From positions 2,497,501 to 2,561,500 of the forward strand of contig NZ_AP018449.1 in assembly GCF_003966895.1 (NCBI RefSeq): DNA of 64,000 bases, in the 5' to 3' direction. Positions 9,916 through 19,464 of this stretch are shown piece by piece. This DNA is from Methylomusa anaerophila (GTDB lineage: Bacteria; Bacillota; Negativicutes; Sporomusales; Sporomusaceae). The translations under genes and the position numbers were made by a program. The notes beneath the pieces are model-generated. The model ran no database searches, had not been told where the DNA came from, and was given only the letters and a program-made list of their open reading frames with translations. Positions within the stretch are counted from its first letter, which is position 1. Every line of letters starts with the position of its first letter.

Positions 9916-10005
9916 ATGAAAGGACGGCGCAGCCGGCTTAAGGGCGGAAATGAATCCATCATAATTAAATATTGTTGTGAAACTAAAAATGATAACAGAA
10001 GATAA
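9916..10005 (+). other. Possible 29-codon ORF with strong ribosome site
   Basis: CCGGAGGATAAGCAT stands directly before this ATG, one of the best ribosome sites in the region. The 29-residue basic product begins MKGRRSRLKGGNES and overlaps the start of the GtrA-like gene, which lacks its own clear site. It may be a leader for translational coupling, or a sign that the GtrA gene has lost frame near its start. I cannot tell whether the peptide is made. Confidence 0.3.
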
Positions 10006-10402
10006 TTACAGCCGCTGGAAAAATGATGCGCAGCTTTGGAAAAAGGTTATAAAATTTGGTATTGTTGGCGGAATGGTGACCGGCGTTCATGGCATTGTAC
10101 TGGCCGCTTTAGTCGAGTTTTGGTATTGGAATGCCGTATATGCGACTTTCGTTGCCTTTGTGACTGCTTTTCTAACTTCTTATCTGTTAAACAGCTTATG
10201 GACATTTGGGGTAATGGCCAAGAATAAGATGTACTTTATTAAATTTTTTGCCGTTGCCATCGTGGGCTTGTTATTAAATGTAATCATTATGTATATAACA
10301 ACAGAAGTAATACAGTGGAATTATCAAACAGGTTTTTTCATTGGCATAATTGTCGTTCCGACGGTAAGTTTTTCCCTAAATTACGTGTGGACATTCAGAT
10401 AA
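9977..10402 (+). CDS. GtrA-like membrane protein
   Basis: A 141-residue protein with four hydrophobic segments. It matches the GtrA/DPMS family by VIKFGIVGGMVTGVHG near the N-terminus, by SYLLNSLWTFG and by the terminal SFSLNYVWTFR. Members are thought to help flip or present undecaprenyl-phosphate-linked sugars. GTG 9977 or ATG 9989 could be the start; neither has a good ribosome site. Translation may be coupled to the short ORF at 9916. It lies between a GT-C-like gene and the acyltransferase operon and is the expected partner of the GtrB-like enzyme at 6843. Confidence 0.85.
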   Translation: MKLKMITEDNYSRWKNDAQLWKKVIKFGIVGGMVTGVHGIVLAALVEFWYWNAVYATFVAFVTAFLTSYLLNSLWTFGVMAKNKMYFIKFFAVAIVGLLLNVIIMYITTEVIQWNYQTGFFIGIIVVPTVSFSLNYVWTFR

Positions 10403-10432
10403 TTGGCTTTTTACGTAAAAAAATGATAAAAT
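10403..10432 (+). promoter_or_regulatory. Candidate promoter before the acyltransferase genes
   Basis: TTGGCT at 10403-10408 is separated by 18 bases from TAAAAT at 10427-10432. The -10 lies inside a 10-bp tandem repeat, so a change in repeat number would move alternative TATGAT-type -10 boxes relative to the -35. Assigned by eye only. Confidence 0.3.
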
Positions 10433-10456
10433 ATGATAAAATATGATAAAATATGA
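10422..10456. repeat. 10-bp tandem repeat, about 3.4 copies
   Basis: The unit ATATGATAAA recurs at 10421, 10431 and 10441 (first copy one base off), with a partial fourth copy at 10451. It ends about 20 bases before the MBOAT start codon. Each unit contains a -10-like TATGAT or TAAAAT. Confidence 0.8.
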
Positions 10457-10474
10457 AAGACGGAAGTGTTGCGA

Positions 10475-11944
10475 ATGCTTTTTAACTCCTTTACTTTTAT
10501 TTTCTTTTTTATGCCGATAGTTTTATTCGGATATTTTTGTTTGGGCCGATTTGGGTTCCGGCAGGCGGCAGTTATATTTGTCTTTCTTTCCTCTTTATGG
10601 TTTTATTCTTTCTGGAATATTTATTACCTGCCCATTTTATTACTATCCGTTGTTGTCAACTTTTGCTTCGGACGCGCCTTGGAAAGAAACCGCAATAAGG
10701 TATTGCTGGCATTTGCTATATTTTTGAATTTGGGTGTTCTGGCCTATTTCAAGTATTTTGTCTTTTTTATGATTTCAATACGCGACTTTGCCGGAATATC
10801 GCTGGCTGTGCCGGAAATAACGCTGCCATTGGGCATTTCTTTTTTTACTTTTACCCAAGTGGCATATTTAGTTGACGCGTATAAAAGTAAAACAGATAAA
10901 ACGCAGCTAACCATCTATTCATTATTTGTTACATATTTTCCCCATCTAATTGCCGGTCCCATTTTATATCATAAGCATATAATTCCCCAGTTTCTACGCA
11001 AAGAAAATTATTATCCTCATTTTCCTAATTTGCAATTAGGATTCATATTATTTATATTTGGTTTGTTTAAAAAAGTTATTATTGCCGATTCTTTGTCAGC
11101 CTGGACAACAGCGGCATACGCCAATGCTCACAACTTGACAATGGTGCAGGCATGGGCGGGGGCCTTGTCGTATACTTTGCAAATATATTTTGATTTTTCA
11201 GGATATTCGGAGATGGCCATCGGGCTTGCCTTAATGATGAATATTCATCTACCCATAAATTTCAATTCCCCTTATCAGGCCAATTCAATCATTGCTTTTT
11301 GGCGACGCTGGCACATTACGTTATCCAGTTTTCTGAAAAACTATTTATATATACCTCTCGGGGGCAGCCGCTGCGGTTTGTCCAGAAAGATCAGCAATCT
11401 GATGCTAACCATGCTGCTGGGGGGATTATGGCACGGAGCCGGCTGGACGTTTATCTTTTGGGGCGGTTTGCATGGGGTATTTTTGACAATAAACCATTTA
11501 TGGCGACGAATCGGGATTGCCTTGCCGGTTTTTTTATCCCGGGCAGCGACTTTTCTGGCGGTTGTTTATGCTTGGGTTTTTTTTCGCTCCCCCACCCTGG
11601 CGGATGCCGTTTCATTTTCCCAGACGATGCTTGGTTTTAAGGGATTGCCCGGACATTGGTCGGAAATACAAGCCATGCCGGGGGGATATAAACAGGCTTT
11701 CGTATTGGCATTTTTGTTGCTTGTTGTTCAGCTAATGCCTGATACTCTCAAGATTATGAATTATGATGAACGGAAGGAAAGCAAGGGTCCTAATGATTCA
11801 GGTGCAGTTGGTAATCCGGCAGATAGGCTGAAAGAGGTTGGGTTTGGAATAACAATAGGAATTATTGCCGGCATATTGGCTTTCGTCTGTCTGAAACAAA
11901 TGGCCGGCGGCGAGCCGAGCGAATTTTTATACTTTCAATTTTGA
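10475..11944 (+). CDS. MBOAT family O-acyltransferase (AlgI-like)
   Basis: A membrane-bound O-acyltransferase of 489 residues that probably passes acetyl groups across the membrane for O-acetylation of the surface glycan. It is hydrophobic throughout. It shows PLGISFFTFTQVAYLVDAY, FPHLIAGPI, IYFDFSGYSEMAIGLALM and the family hallmark LLGGLWHGAGWTFIFWGGLH, which contains the conserved histidine. ATG 10475 has GGAAG upstream; a GTG at 10466 is a less likely alternative. It is followed at once by an SGNH-like partner, the same pairing as AlgI with AlgJ/AlgX and DltB with DltD. Confidence 0.93.
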   Translation: MLFNSFTFIFFFMPIVLFGYFCLGRFGFRQAAVIFVFLSSLWFYSFWNIYYLPILLLSVVVNFCFGRALERNRNKVLLAFAIFLNLGVLAYFKYFVFFMISIRDFAGISLAVPEITLPLGISFFTFTQVAYLVDAYKSKTDKTQLTIYSLFVTYFPHLIAGPILYHKHIIPQFLRKENYYPHFPNLQLGFILFIFGLFKKVIIADSLSAWTTAAYANAHNLTMVQAWAGALSYTLQIYFDFSGYSEMAIGLALMMNIHLPINFNSPYQANSIIAFWRRWHITLSSFLKNYLYIPLGGSRCGLSRKISNLMLTMLLGGLWHGAGWTFIFWGGLHGVFLTINHLWRRIGIALPVFLSRAATFLAVVYAWVFFRSPTLADAVSFSQTMLGFKGLPGHWSEIQAMPGGYKQAFVLAFLLLVVQLMPDTLKIMNYDERKESKGPNDSGAVGNPADRLKEVGFGITIGIIAGILAFVCLKQMAGGEPSEFLYFQF

Positions 11945-11965
11945 TCTGTAGGGGGATAATTCGCT

Positions 11966-12973
11966 ATGTTTTCTACCAGGAAGATATTTTGCAAATATTG
12001 TGTTTTTATAACATTTTGTATTTCATTTTTGGTATGCGCATTTTCTTGGATAGGCTTGGTTTATTACCAGGAAGGGGTGCCAACCGAGTCCTCGCGCTGG
12101 ATATATGAGTGTTATCAGAAAAAAATTGGCTATGCCAAGTCTGTTTCACAGCCGAAAATTGTTTGGATTGCCGGTTCCAGCGGCCTGTTTGGCGTGAATA
12201 TGGCGGAAATTGGCGATCGTTTTAACGTTCCCACGCTAAATTTTGGCGTACATGCCGGCTTGCGTCTAAAGTACATTGTCGACATGGCCAAAACGGTGCT
12301 TGTCCCGGAAGATACCGCAATTGTAGCAATGGAATACGAATTGTTTTTGACGGAAAAGATACCCAATGTAGAGCTGCTTGACTACATGTTTTCCCGTGAT
12401 CCTGATTATTTGCACAGCCAAAATATAATGAACCAGGCCAAATTTTACTTCGCTTTATCAGAAAAAAGACTGCTTGCGGGTCTTAAGGCCAAAAGGCAGC
12501 CGCAAACGGCCAGTTTGGACGGTTATCAAGCATCGACGCTCAACCGTCATGGCGATGAAACCAAAAAATATTTAGATCCCCAAAATACGCCGCTCATAAA
12601 TATTCACAATCGGGTACTGTCTGAGACTCCCAACTGGTCCGCCTTGCTTAAAGGTATTCCCGACGACAGCCCTCAGTGGACGATATTTCGTGATTTTTTG
12701 CAGTGGTGTAAATCCAATCACGTACGCGTAATTTTAACATATCCCAGCGTGGCTTATTTCCCGGAATACCAAGGGGAGATTGGCAAAAAAACATTAAGTA
12801 AAGTGGAACAATTTTATAACTCCCTGGAAACGCCGGTTTTAGGAACCCCAACGGAGTTTATGTATGACAAAAAATATTTCTACGATACAATCTATCACTT
12901 AAATTCTGAAGGGGCAAAGCTTCATACCCAAGAACTTATAACTATGCTGCAACCGTATTTGCAGCGGCCTTAG
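11966..12973 (+). CDS. Membrane-anchored SGNH-like protein, O-acetylation partner
   Basis: A 335-residue protein with one N-terminal membrane segment (about residues 10-30) and an extracytoplasmic domain. IVWIAGSSGLFGVNMAEIG carries a GSS block like the nucleophile serine of DltD/AlgJ proteins. The C-terminal YDTIYHLNSEGAKLHT matches the Asp/His block of SGNH hydrolases. I infer that it receives the acetyl group from the MBOAT gene just upstream and moves it to the glycan. A ribosome site GGGGGAT precedes the ATG. Exact substrate unknown. Confidence 0.72.
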   Translation: MFSTRKIFCKYCVFITFCISFLVCAFSWIGLVYYQEGVPTESSRWIYECYQKKIGYAKSVSQPKIVWIAGSSGLFGVNMAEIGDRFNVPTLNFGVHAGLRLKYIVDMAKTVLVPEDTAIVAMEYELFLTEKIPNVELLDYMFSRDPDYLHSQNIMNQAKFYFALSEKRLLAGLKAKRQPQTASLDGYQASTLNRHGDETKKYLDPQNTPLINIHNRVLSETPNWSALLKGIPDDSPQWTIFRDFLQWCKSNHVRVILTYPSVAYFPEYQGEIGKKTLSKVEQFYNSLETPVLGTPTEFMYDKKYFYDTIYHLNSEGAKLHTQELITMLQPYLQRP

Positions 12974-13002
12974 ACCGGTGTCGGCTGCACGGAGGTATCT
13001 AA

Positions 13003-15006
13003 GTGAAAGAAGTATTAGCGGCAGCGACAAAAAGAAAAGATAGCAGGTGGGGTATAATACTTCCGGTTATGACATTTATAACATGGCTGATTTGTATTTT
13101 ACCCTCTGTATATCGAGCTTCGTTTGGATTTCTTGATGATCCTGTTCTTGTAATTCAGGCGAGAGATTTTTTGCTTGGCGAGGCTCCTTTGGAGCCTAAT
13201 ATCGGGCTGGGCCGATTTCAACCGGTATATAAGCTGGGCAAAGTGATTCCATATTTGTTGTGGGGAGCTTCGCCGGCAGGATTTTATTTTATTCAGTCGC
13301 TCCTGGTTTTGTTAAGCGGACTGATTATTGTCAGGCTAACCTATATTTTTACTGGTTCGGCTGTTGCCGCCGGTATCGCCGGCGTTTTTTTTCTGACTGG
13401 GTCGCCTGTTTATGAGACGGCCTATACACTGGGAAAATCCGAAATTCCGGCTTTAATGTTTTTTTTACTTGCTTCCTTTGCTGCCGTATCTTATCTATTC
13501 CGGGCCGAACAGCAGAAAAGTTTCGCGGCGGCGTTAGGCGTGTTTGCTTTTTCCCTGGGCGGGGTTTGGACGAAAGAAACCCTTATGAGCATAGCTGCTT
13601 TTGGCATTGCCGGCGCGGCTATGGCCTATTGTTTGCCGTCCCGCGAACGTAGTTGGGTCTACCGCTGGCTGCATATAGCCGGCTTAGAAATTTTCGCTGT
13701 TTTTATTGCCCGGCTGGTTTATTATCTGTTGCGCCCGGACTATTCCCCGCTATACACAACCTACTCGTTAGAGATAAGCGGGATATGGGCTAACTTCCTG
13801 TATTATTTACAGCAGACGCCGGATGTCGTTTTTTTTGGCCTGGCTTCTGTTTTCGCAATGATTATTTGGCACCGGCTTTTAACAGTTGAAATGACGGAAG
13901 GCAGGATTTACAGCTTTGCCTTTGCCCTACTAAACATCGGCTGGGTTTACTTTTTGGGGATGCTGTTCTGGCGGTGGGGTAATGGTTACTATGTATACAT
14001 TCCCAGCGCTCTTTTTCAAATGGTTTTTATTATAAGCGGTTATTATGTAATGCGGTCCGCACGCGCCTGCCGGTGGCTGCCGGCGTTAGCAGCTATCGCA
14101 GCTATCGTAGTCATCATTTTTAAAGCTTACGGTTTGGCATACGGCTACTATGCGGCAATATCGCAGCGTATCAACGATCGTATGTATTATGAGGCAATGC
14201 AGCAATACGCGGCAATGGCCAAGCCTGGAGAGCGGCTGCTTATGGAACAATGGAGCTTCTTTGAAGAACCGCCGCAAGAGTCTCAGGCCCTGATGCAGCA
14301 GCTTTGGGGCAAGCAAGCCGGTGTTCACGGCATTCTTACCTATTTTACCGGCGCAGTCCCGACGGCGGAACAGGCAAAGACCTATCTGGGCCAGGAAAAA
14401 ATTGATCGTTATACGTTAACCCCGCGCGAAGGCGACTATATTCTGTTTATGCCGGGAAGAAATCCCGCCTACTGGTCCATTCGGGGCATAGCGCCGTTTC
14501 AGGATGAACAATCCCGGGTGGAAAAAAATAAAATGAACGCTACCCTAAAAGCAGCTAACCAAATTTCAGCAAAATGTCTTATATTACGAAACCAAATTCC
14601 TTTTGTGGCGGTTGATTCTGTTTACCGTGGTTATCGCCTGTACCAGGTGGGCGATGTTAAACACATGACCCAGTGGCGGGGCCGGTCTGAAGATGGCTGG
14701 ATCGCCGGCGAGGCGACAGCCGCTATCATGCCGCGGGAGGGGAAGCCGGTTGTGGAATTTGCTGTAGAGGTTCCCCAGGCCACAGTACCGCAAAAATTAA
14801 GCATTTTTGCCGGGAACGACCTTATCGCCCATGAAACCTATACGAAAGCCGGCAAGTATAAGGTTCTTGTTCCTACAGACAAGCTGGCGGGGAAAGACAG
14901 GCTGGTGGAACTGCGCTTTGTTGTTGACAAAACATTTATTCCGAAAGATTTGGGAATTAATGAGGATACCAGGCGGCTGGGAATTATGCTGACTGAGATT
15001 CAGTAA
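13003..15006 (+). CDS. Second GT-C-like membrane glycosyltransferase, paralog of 7857
   Basis: A 667-residue multi-pass protein clearly related to the product at 7857 over its whole length. Shared blocks include the first-loop FGFLDDP acidic pair, GRFQPVYKLGK, YTLGKSEIPAL, FYLLRPDYSP-type loops, QQTPDVVFFGLAS and SQRINDRMYYEAM. The soluble C-terminal domain is also conserved (VDSVYRGYRLYQVGDVKHM). The GTG start at 13003 has GGAGG seven bases upstream. The paralogs flank gtrA, the MBOAT gene and its partner, which suggests that a duplication gave two lipid-carrier-dependent transferases with different acceptors. The function is inferred from topology and context. Confidence 0.7.
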   Translation: MKEVLAAATKRKDSRWGIILPVMTFITWLICILPSVYRASFGFLDDPVLVIQARDFLLGEAPLEPNIGLGRFQPVYKLGKVIPYLLWGASPAGFYFIQSLLVLLSGLIIVRLTYIFTGSAVAAGIAGVFFLTGSPVYETAYTLGKSEIPALMFFLLASFAAVSYLFRAEQQKSFAAALGVFAFSLGGVWTKETLMSIAAFGIAGAAMAYCLPSRERSWVYRWLHIAGLEIFAVFIARLVYYLLRPDYSPLYTTYSLEISGIWANFLYYLQQTPDVVFFGLASVFAMIIWHRLLTVEMTEGRIYSFAFALLNIGWVYFLGMLFWRWGNGYYVYIPSALFQMVFIISGYYVMRSARACRWLPALAAIAAIVVIIFKAYGLAYGYYAAISQRINDRMYYEAMQQYAAMAKPGERLLMEQWSFFEEPPQESQALMQQLWGKQAGVHGILTYFTGAVPTAEQAKTYLGQEKIDRYTLTPREGDYILFMPGRNPAYWSIRGIAPFQDEQSRVEKNKMNATLKAANQISAKCLILRNQIPFVAVDSVYRGYRLYQVGDVKHMTQWRGRSEDGWIAGEATAAIMPREGKPVVEFAVEVPQATVPQKLSIFAGNDLIAHETYTKAGKYKVLVPTDKLAGKDRLVELRFVVDKTFIPKDLGINEDTRRLGIMLTEIQ

Positions 15007-15079
15007 GGGGATAAATTGCTGCAATTGTAATAATCAACCTGGGGCAAAATAACTCCCTAATGCAGGATTTTTCTTGAGA

Positions 15080-15108
15080 TTGTAGAAATAATCATAAATC
15101 TGTAAGAT
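15080..15108 (+). promoter_or_regulatory. Candidate promoter before the GT4 run
   Basis: TTGTAG at 15080-15085 is separated by 17 bases from TAAGAT at 15103-15108, in an AT-rich 150-bp gap after the GT-C gene. It could start a transcript for the glycosyltransferase genes from 15156 onward. Nothing else recognisable was seen in this gap. Confidence 0.35.
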
Positions 15109-15155
15109 ATATACATTGACCCTTCGACACTTCCGGACTAAGAAAAGGTGATATT

Positions 15156-16274
15156 TTGCGTATTGGTGTAGATGCTACTGTTTTGTCTTACGGCAAGACG
15201 GGTGTGGGACACTATGTGGAAAACGTATTGGCGCAACTTGCCAAAATAGACGCCGCCAATGAATATGTGCTGTATTCCAATCGGCCGATCGGCTGGCAGG
15301 CGGACAATAGCCGGTTTCAATATTCGATTGCCGATGTTCGCTATAATAACTGGTGGATGCAATGGACGCTGCCGGGACTGCTGAAAAAAGATAAAATTGA
15401 TTTGTTTTGGGGTGTGGGTTTTCGCATCCCTTTTGAACGTTCCGGCCATTGTTTGCGAGTGGTTACCGTCCATGATCTGGTGTATCGGATTATGCCGGGC
15501 ACCTTGCCCTGGAAACAGGCGTTGCATCTGCGAACTCTGATGCCTTTGTACTTGTCCTGCGCCGATCATGTTATTGTGAATTCCCGGCATACCTGCAACG
15601 ATCTTTTGACATATTATAATTATCCGGCCGAGAAGATTACTGTAACCCCTTTAGCCGCTGATCATTCATCCGCTCCGCCGCGACTTCCGGCGCAAACCCA
15701 GGCGGTTATGGCCAAGTATGGGATTCAGCCGGGTTATGTGTTATACGTGGGGACTATTGAGCCGCGCAAAGGGCTGGACACACTTTTCCGTGCTCTTTCT
15801 CTGTTTCGGGAATCAGGCAGTGAGCTTCCCTGCCTGGTATTGGCGGGGAATATTGGCTGGAAATCCAAGCCCATCATTGATTTGGTGGAACGGCTCCAAA
15901 TCAGGCGGCAGGTTACTTTCCTTCGTTACGTGCCTGATGATGATCTCGCCGCTCTCTATCGGGGCGCCAAAATTTTCGTCTATCCTTCTTTATACGAAGG
16001 ATTCGGTTTGCCGGTGCTGGAAGCCATGACCGCCGGCGTACCCGTCATTACCACGAATTCATCCTCTTTGCCGGAAGTAGGCGGTGAAGGAGCGCTGTAC
16101 ATTAATCCCGGCGACCATGTTCAGTTATACTCCTTCTTGCAAGAATTGCTTGGCAATGAGGCCCTGCGGCAAAAATATCAGGCTAAAGGCCGGCAGCAGA
16201 TCAAAAAATTCTCCTGGGAAAACACTGCCGCGAAGACTTTGGACGTATTTCACAAGGTCTTTCGGCAAAGATAA
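15156..16274 (+). CDS. GT4 glycosyltransferase
   Basis: A 372-residue retaining GT-B enzyme. The N-terminus has IGVDATVLSYGKTGVGHYV. The C-terminal donor domain has LYVGTIEPRKGLDTL and the EX7E-type segment [19 protein letters not shown]. Translation begins at TTG 15156, six bases after AAGGTG. It belongs to the MtfB/WbaZ-like subgroup often used for mannose or rhamnose transfer in O-antigen synthesis, but the sugar cannot be fixed here. It resembles the products at 16298, 25386 and 28697, so the cluster appears to have grown by duplication. Confidence 0.88.
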   Translation: MRIGVDATVLSYGKTGVGHYVENVLAQLAKIDAANEYVLYSNRPIGWQADNSRFQYSIADVRYNNWWMQWTLPGLLKKDKIDLFWGVGFRIPFERSGHCLRVVTVHDLVYRIMPGTLPWKQALHLRTLMPLYLSCADHVIVNSRHTCNDLLTYYNYPAEKITVTPLAADHSSAPPRLPAQTQAVMAKYGIQPGYVLYVGTIEPRKGLDTLFRALSLFRESGSELPCLVLAGNIGWKSKPIIDLVERLQIRRQVTFLRYVPDDDLAALYRGAKIFVYPSLYEGFGLPVLEAMTAGVPVITTNSSSLPEVGGEGALYINPGDHVQLYSFLQELLGNEALRQKYQAKGRQQIKKFSWENTAAKTLDVFHKVFRQR

Positions 16275-16297
16275 AGAATCCAAAAGGTATGACAATT

Positions 16298-17395
16298 ATG
16301 AAGAGTTTAGGCATAGACGCCAGAATGTGGCGGCACTCGGGAATTGGCGTTTATTTGCGGAACTTGTTGCCGCGAGTGGTAAACAAGCTGCCGGAAGTAT
16401 GGTTTGTGATCATGGGCGACGCCGGGGCGCTAGCCCTTGGCGGGCAATTGGACAGAGAAAATGTTTCCCTGGTAAACTTTTCTTCTCCTATATACGGCCT
16501 GCGGGAACAATGGGAATTGCGGCGGCGCCTGCCCCGCTGCCTGGATGGATTTTGGTCGCCTCATTATAATTTCCCGTTGTTTTTTGGCGGGAAAAGATTA
16601 GTAACTGTCCATGATATGTGTCACCTGGCGCTGAAACAGTTTGTCCCCGGCTTCCACAGGCGTTATTATGCCCGGCGGATGTTGACGCAAGTCGCCAAAC
16701 AGGCTGACGCCATTATCTGCGTATCGACCTTCACCAAGGAAGAGTTCAACAAATACGTAAAAGTGCCTCATCAGCGGATTTATACGGTTCATAACGGCGT
16801 GGACGAATTTTTCCTCGCTTCCGCCACGGCCATGCAATCTCCTCCGGTTCATTATCCTTATATTTTGTATGTCGGCAATGTAAAGCCCCACAAAAACTTG
16901 CCCACATTGCTGCAAGCCTTTGTCTCGCTGATGGGAGAAATACCTCATAATTTAGTGGTCGTCGGCAAAAAAGAAGGATTTATAGCGGAAGATCAGAAAG
17001 TCCTGAACTTTGCCGCCGGCTACGGCGGCCGGATTGTATTCACCGGCGAAATTGATCAGGAAACCTTAAAGCAATATTATTTGCATGCCGCTATGCTGGT
17101 TTTTCCGTCTTTATATGAAGGCTTTGGCTTGCCGCCGCTGGAAGCCATGGCCTGCGGCTGCCCGGTTATTGCCTCGCAAGCCGCTTCCTTGCCGGAAGTA
17201 TGCGGTCAAAGCGCTATATATTTTAATCCTTTCGCGCCGGCGGAACTGGCCTGTAAAATCAAAGAGCTGTTGAACGATGAAAGAAGGCGGCAATTGCTGC
17301 AAGGGGCCGGCAGGAAAAGAGCAGGTCAATTTTCCTGGGACAAGTCGGCGGCAAGGACCGTCGATGTCATAAAAGAGTTATTGGACATAACGTAG
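16298..17395 (+). CDS. GT4 glycosyltransferase
   Basis: A 365-residue GT-B enzyme with [20 protein letters not shown] at the N-terminus, [19 protein letters not shown] in the donor domain, and [20 protein letters not shown] as the E-rich catalytic loop. I use ATG 16298 because AAAAGG is ten bases upstream; an ATG at 16289 lies too close to that site. It follows the previous GT4 gene by 23 bases and is clearly in the same operon. The transferred sugar is unknown. Confidence 0.88.
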   Translation: MKSLGIDARMWRHSGIGVYLRNLLPRVVNKLPEVWFVIMGDAGALALGGQLDRENVSLVNFSSPIYGLREQWELRRRLPRCLDGFWSPHYNFPLFFGGKRLVTVHDMCHLALKQFVPGFHRRYYARRMLTQVAKQADAIICVSTFTKEEFNKYVKVPHQRIYTVHNGVDEFFLASATAMQSPPVHYPYILYVGNVKPHKNLPTLLQAFVSLMGEIPHNLVVVGKKEGFIAEDQKVLNFAAGYGGRIVFTGEIDQETLKQYYLHAAMLVFPSLYEGFGLPPLEAMACGCPVIASQAASLPEVCGQSAIYFNPFAPAELACKIKELLNDERRRQLLQGAGRKRAGQFSWDKSAARTVDVIKELLDIT

Positions 17396-17437
17396 TATTG
17401 ATAAGTATTGCTAAAAAAACAAGAGGTACTGAGGCTT

Positions 17438-18295
17438 ATGAAGGAAGAAACTTGCCCCGCGATTGCTTTGGCCGTACCCAGCCTAAACCAAGGCAAGTTT
17501 TTGCGCTCCTGTCTGGACAGCATTCTTGCCCAGCAGGGCGTACGGTTTAAAATAGCCTTAATGGACGGCGGCTCTACGGATGAAACCCGGAAGATTATTG
17601 CGGAATACAGTCCACGGCTGGCTTATTGGCGTTCCCGGCCTGACAATGGACAGGCCGCTGCCATTAATGAAGGCATCGCCGCTTTAGGGGCTTGCGATTA
17701 TGTGGGCTGGCTCAATTCCGATGATATACTTTTGCCTGACGCCTTGCGGAAAATGGCCAAACTATTGGCTGACCGGCCGCAAGCCGGCGCAGTTTACGCC
17801 CAAGGACTGATAATTGACGAGGACGGCCGCAAACAGGCTGATTATCCTACCCAGGTCTTTAATAAAGCCCGGTTTGCAAAAAATTGTTTTATCTGCCAGC
17901 CGGCGACGCTAATCCGAAAAACCGCCTGGGATGCGGTCGGGGGACTGGATGTTGAATTTCATATGTGCATGGATTATGATTTATGGTGGCGGTTATTGGC
18001 GCAGGGAACGCTGGAGTACCTGGCGGAATATACCGCTTGCTCCCGGGATTATGCAACGACCAAGACGCGTACGGCTCAACTTGCCAATGTCCGGGAAGCC
18101 CAGAAACTGCTGCACCGGCACTGCGGTCAAGTTCCCGCTAATTGGATATTGGAAGAAGTCGTATGGCAATGGAAAGAAAAAAAAGAAAAGAAACATGGTC
18201 GGCCTAATATTATGGAAAAATTGGCTTTAGTGGTGGAATTTGCCTTGGTTTACGCCAAAAGGCGCAGTTTAGGTGAAAGAGGTTACTTGCCGTGA
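17438..18295 (+). CDS. GT2 glycosyltransferase
   Basis: A 285-residue GT-A fold inverting enzyme. Motifs are LAVPSLNQGKFLRSCLDSIL, MDGGSTDETR, GWLNSDDI (the DxD-like metal site) and CMDYDLWWRLL. It is a paralog of the GT2 at 27801, sharing the NQG, NSDD and MDY blocks. ATG 17438 is used, with GAGG eleven bases upstream; a TTG at 17408 extends the frame by ten codons. It overlaps the next gene by four bases (GTGA). Confidence 0.88.
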   Translation: MKEETCPAIALAVPSLNQGKFLRSCLDSILAQQGVRFKIALMDGGSTDETRKIIAEYSPRLAYWRSRPDNGQAAAINEGIAALGACDYVGWLNSDDILLPDALRKMAKLLADRPQAGAVYAQGLIIDEDGRKQADYPTQVFNKARFAKNCFICQPATLIRKTAWDAVGGLDVEFHMCMDYDLWWRLLAQGTLEYLAEYTACSRDYATTKTRTAQLANVREAQKLLHRHCGQVPANWILEEVVWQWKEKKEKKHGRPNIMEKLALVVEFALVYAKRRSLGERGYLP

Positions 18296-19464
18296 AGACC
18301 GCGATTATTCATGATTGGCTGGTTAATTACGCCGGAGCGGAAGCCGTGTTGGCGGAAATGTTAAAAATTTATCCGGGGGCTGATATATTTACTCTGGTTG
18401 ATTTTCTGCCGGCGGAAGCCCGGTCTTTTTTACAGGGCCGCACCGTATCAACATCCTGTATCCAGGCATTGCCGGCAGCAAAAAAATATTATCGCAACTA
18501 CTTGCCGTTAATGCCTTTAGCCGTCGAACAATTTGACCTTTCCGGCTATGAATTGGTTCTGTCCAGTTCTCACGCCGTAGCCAAAGGAGTGTTGACAGGT
18601 CCCGGTCAACTCCATATATCCTATGTCCATTCTCCCATGCGCTATGCCTGGGATTTGCAGCACCAATACCTTCAACAGGCCGGACTTACCTCGGGAATTA
18701 AGGCCTGGCTGACCAAATGGCTGCTTCACCGCCTGCGCCTGTGGGATGTGCGGACAGCTAACGGGGTGGATCTTTTTATTGCCAATTCCCGCTTTATCGC
18801 CCGGCGGATATGGAAAATCTACCGGCGTAAGGCCGTCGTCATATATCCGCCCGTAGACACGGAAAGCTTTTCTCTCTGCGAAGACAAAGATGATTATTAC
18901 ATTGCCGCCAGCCGGCTTGTTCCCTATAAGCGGATGGACCTGATTGTGGAAGCCTTTGGCGAGATGCCGGACAAGCGGCTGGTTGTCATCGGCGGCGGTC
19001 CCGACGAAGGGAAAATACGCCGCAAACTCAGTAAAAATATAACCTTTCTCGGCTATCAGCCGAAAGAGAAATTAATTAGCTGTTTACAGCGGGCCAGAGC
19101 CTTGGTTTTTGCCGCGGAAGAGGATTTTGGCATCACTCCCGTTGAAGCTCAGGCTTGCGGCGCGCCGGTTATTGCTTATGGCCGCGGCGGCGTTACGGAA
19201 AGCATTATCGGGGATGGCGGCGCCGGCCGGCCAACAGGCGTTTTTTTCAGCGAGCAGCGGATCGACAGCCTGAAAAAAGCCGTACAGCAATTTGAGGCGC
19301 GCAGCGGGGAATTTAGTCCGCAGGCCTGCAGCCAAAATGCCCTGCGATTTTCCCGGGGCAGGTTCCGGCAAGAATATGAAAGGATTGTGGACGTGTCTGT
19401 GAAAAGGCATGCCGGGGAAGGAAACATCGATGATGGTTGGGAATGCTTTGCGGCAAATGATTAA
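18292..19464 (+). CDS. GT4 glycosyltransferase
   Basis: A 390-residue GT-B enzyme starting VKTAIIHDWLVNYAGAEAVL, the AIIHDWL start of a mannosyltransferase-like GT4 group. It continues with SYVHSPMRYAWDL and, in the donor domain, AASRLVPYKRMDLIVEAF and AAEEDFGITPVEAQACGAPV. The GTG start overlaps the preceding stop. Its 3' end overlaps the exporter permease gene by about 35 bases, which indicates tight operon packing. The sugar specificity is not visible. Confidence 0.88.
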   Translation: MKTAIIHDWLVNYAGAEAVLAEMLKIYPGADIFTLVDFLPAEARSFLQGRTVSTSCIQALPAAKKYYRNYLPLMPLAVEQFDLSGYELVLSSSHAVAKGVLTGPGQLHISYVHSPMRYAWDLQHQYLQQAGLTSGIKAWLTKWLLHRLRLWDVRTANGVDLFIANSRFIARRIWKIYRRKAVVIYPPVDTESFSLCEDKDDYYIAASRLVPYKRMDLIVEAFGEMPDKRLVVIGGGPDEGKIRRKLSKNITFLGYQPKEKLISCLQRARALVFAAEEDFGITPVEAQACGAPVIAYGRGGVTESIIGDGGAGRPTGVFFSEQRIDSLKKAVQQFEARSGEFSPQACSQNALRFSRGRFRQEYERIVDVSVKRHAGEGNIDDGWECFAAND

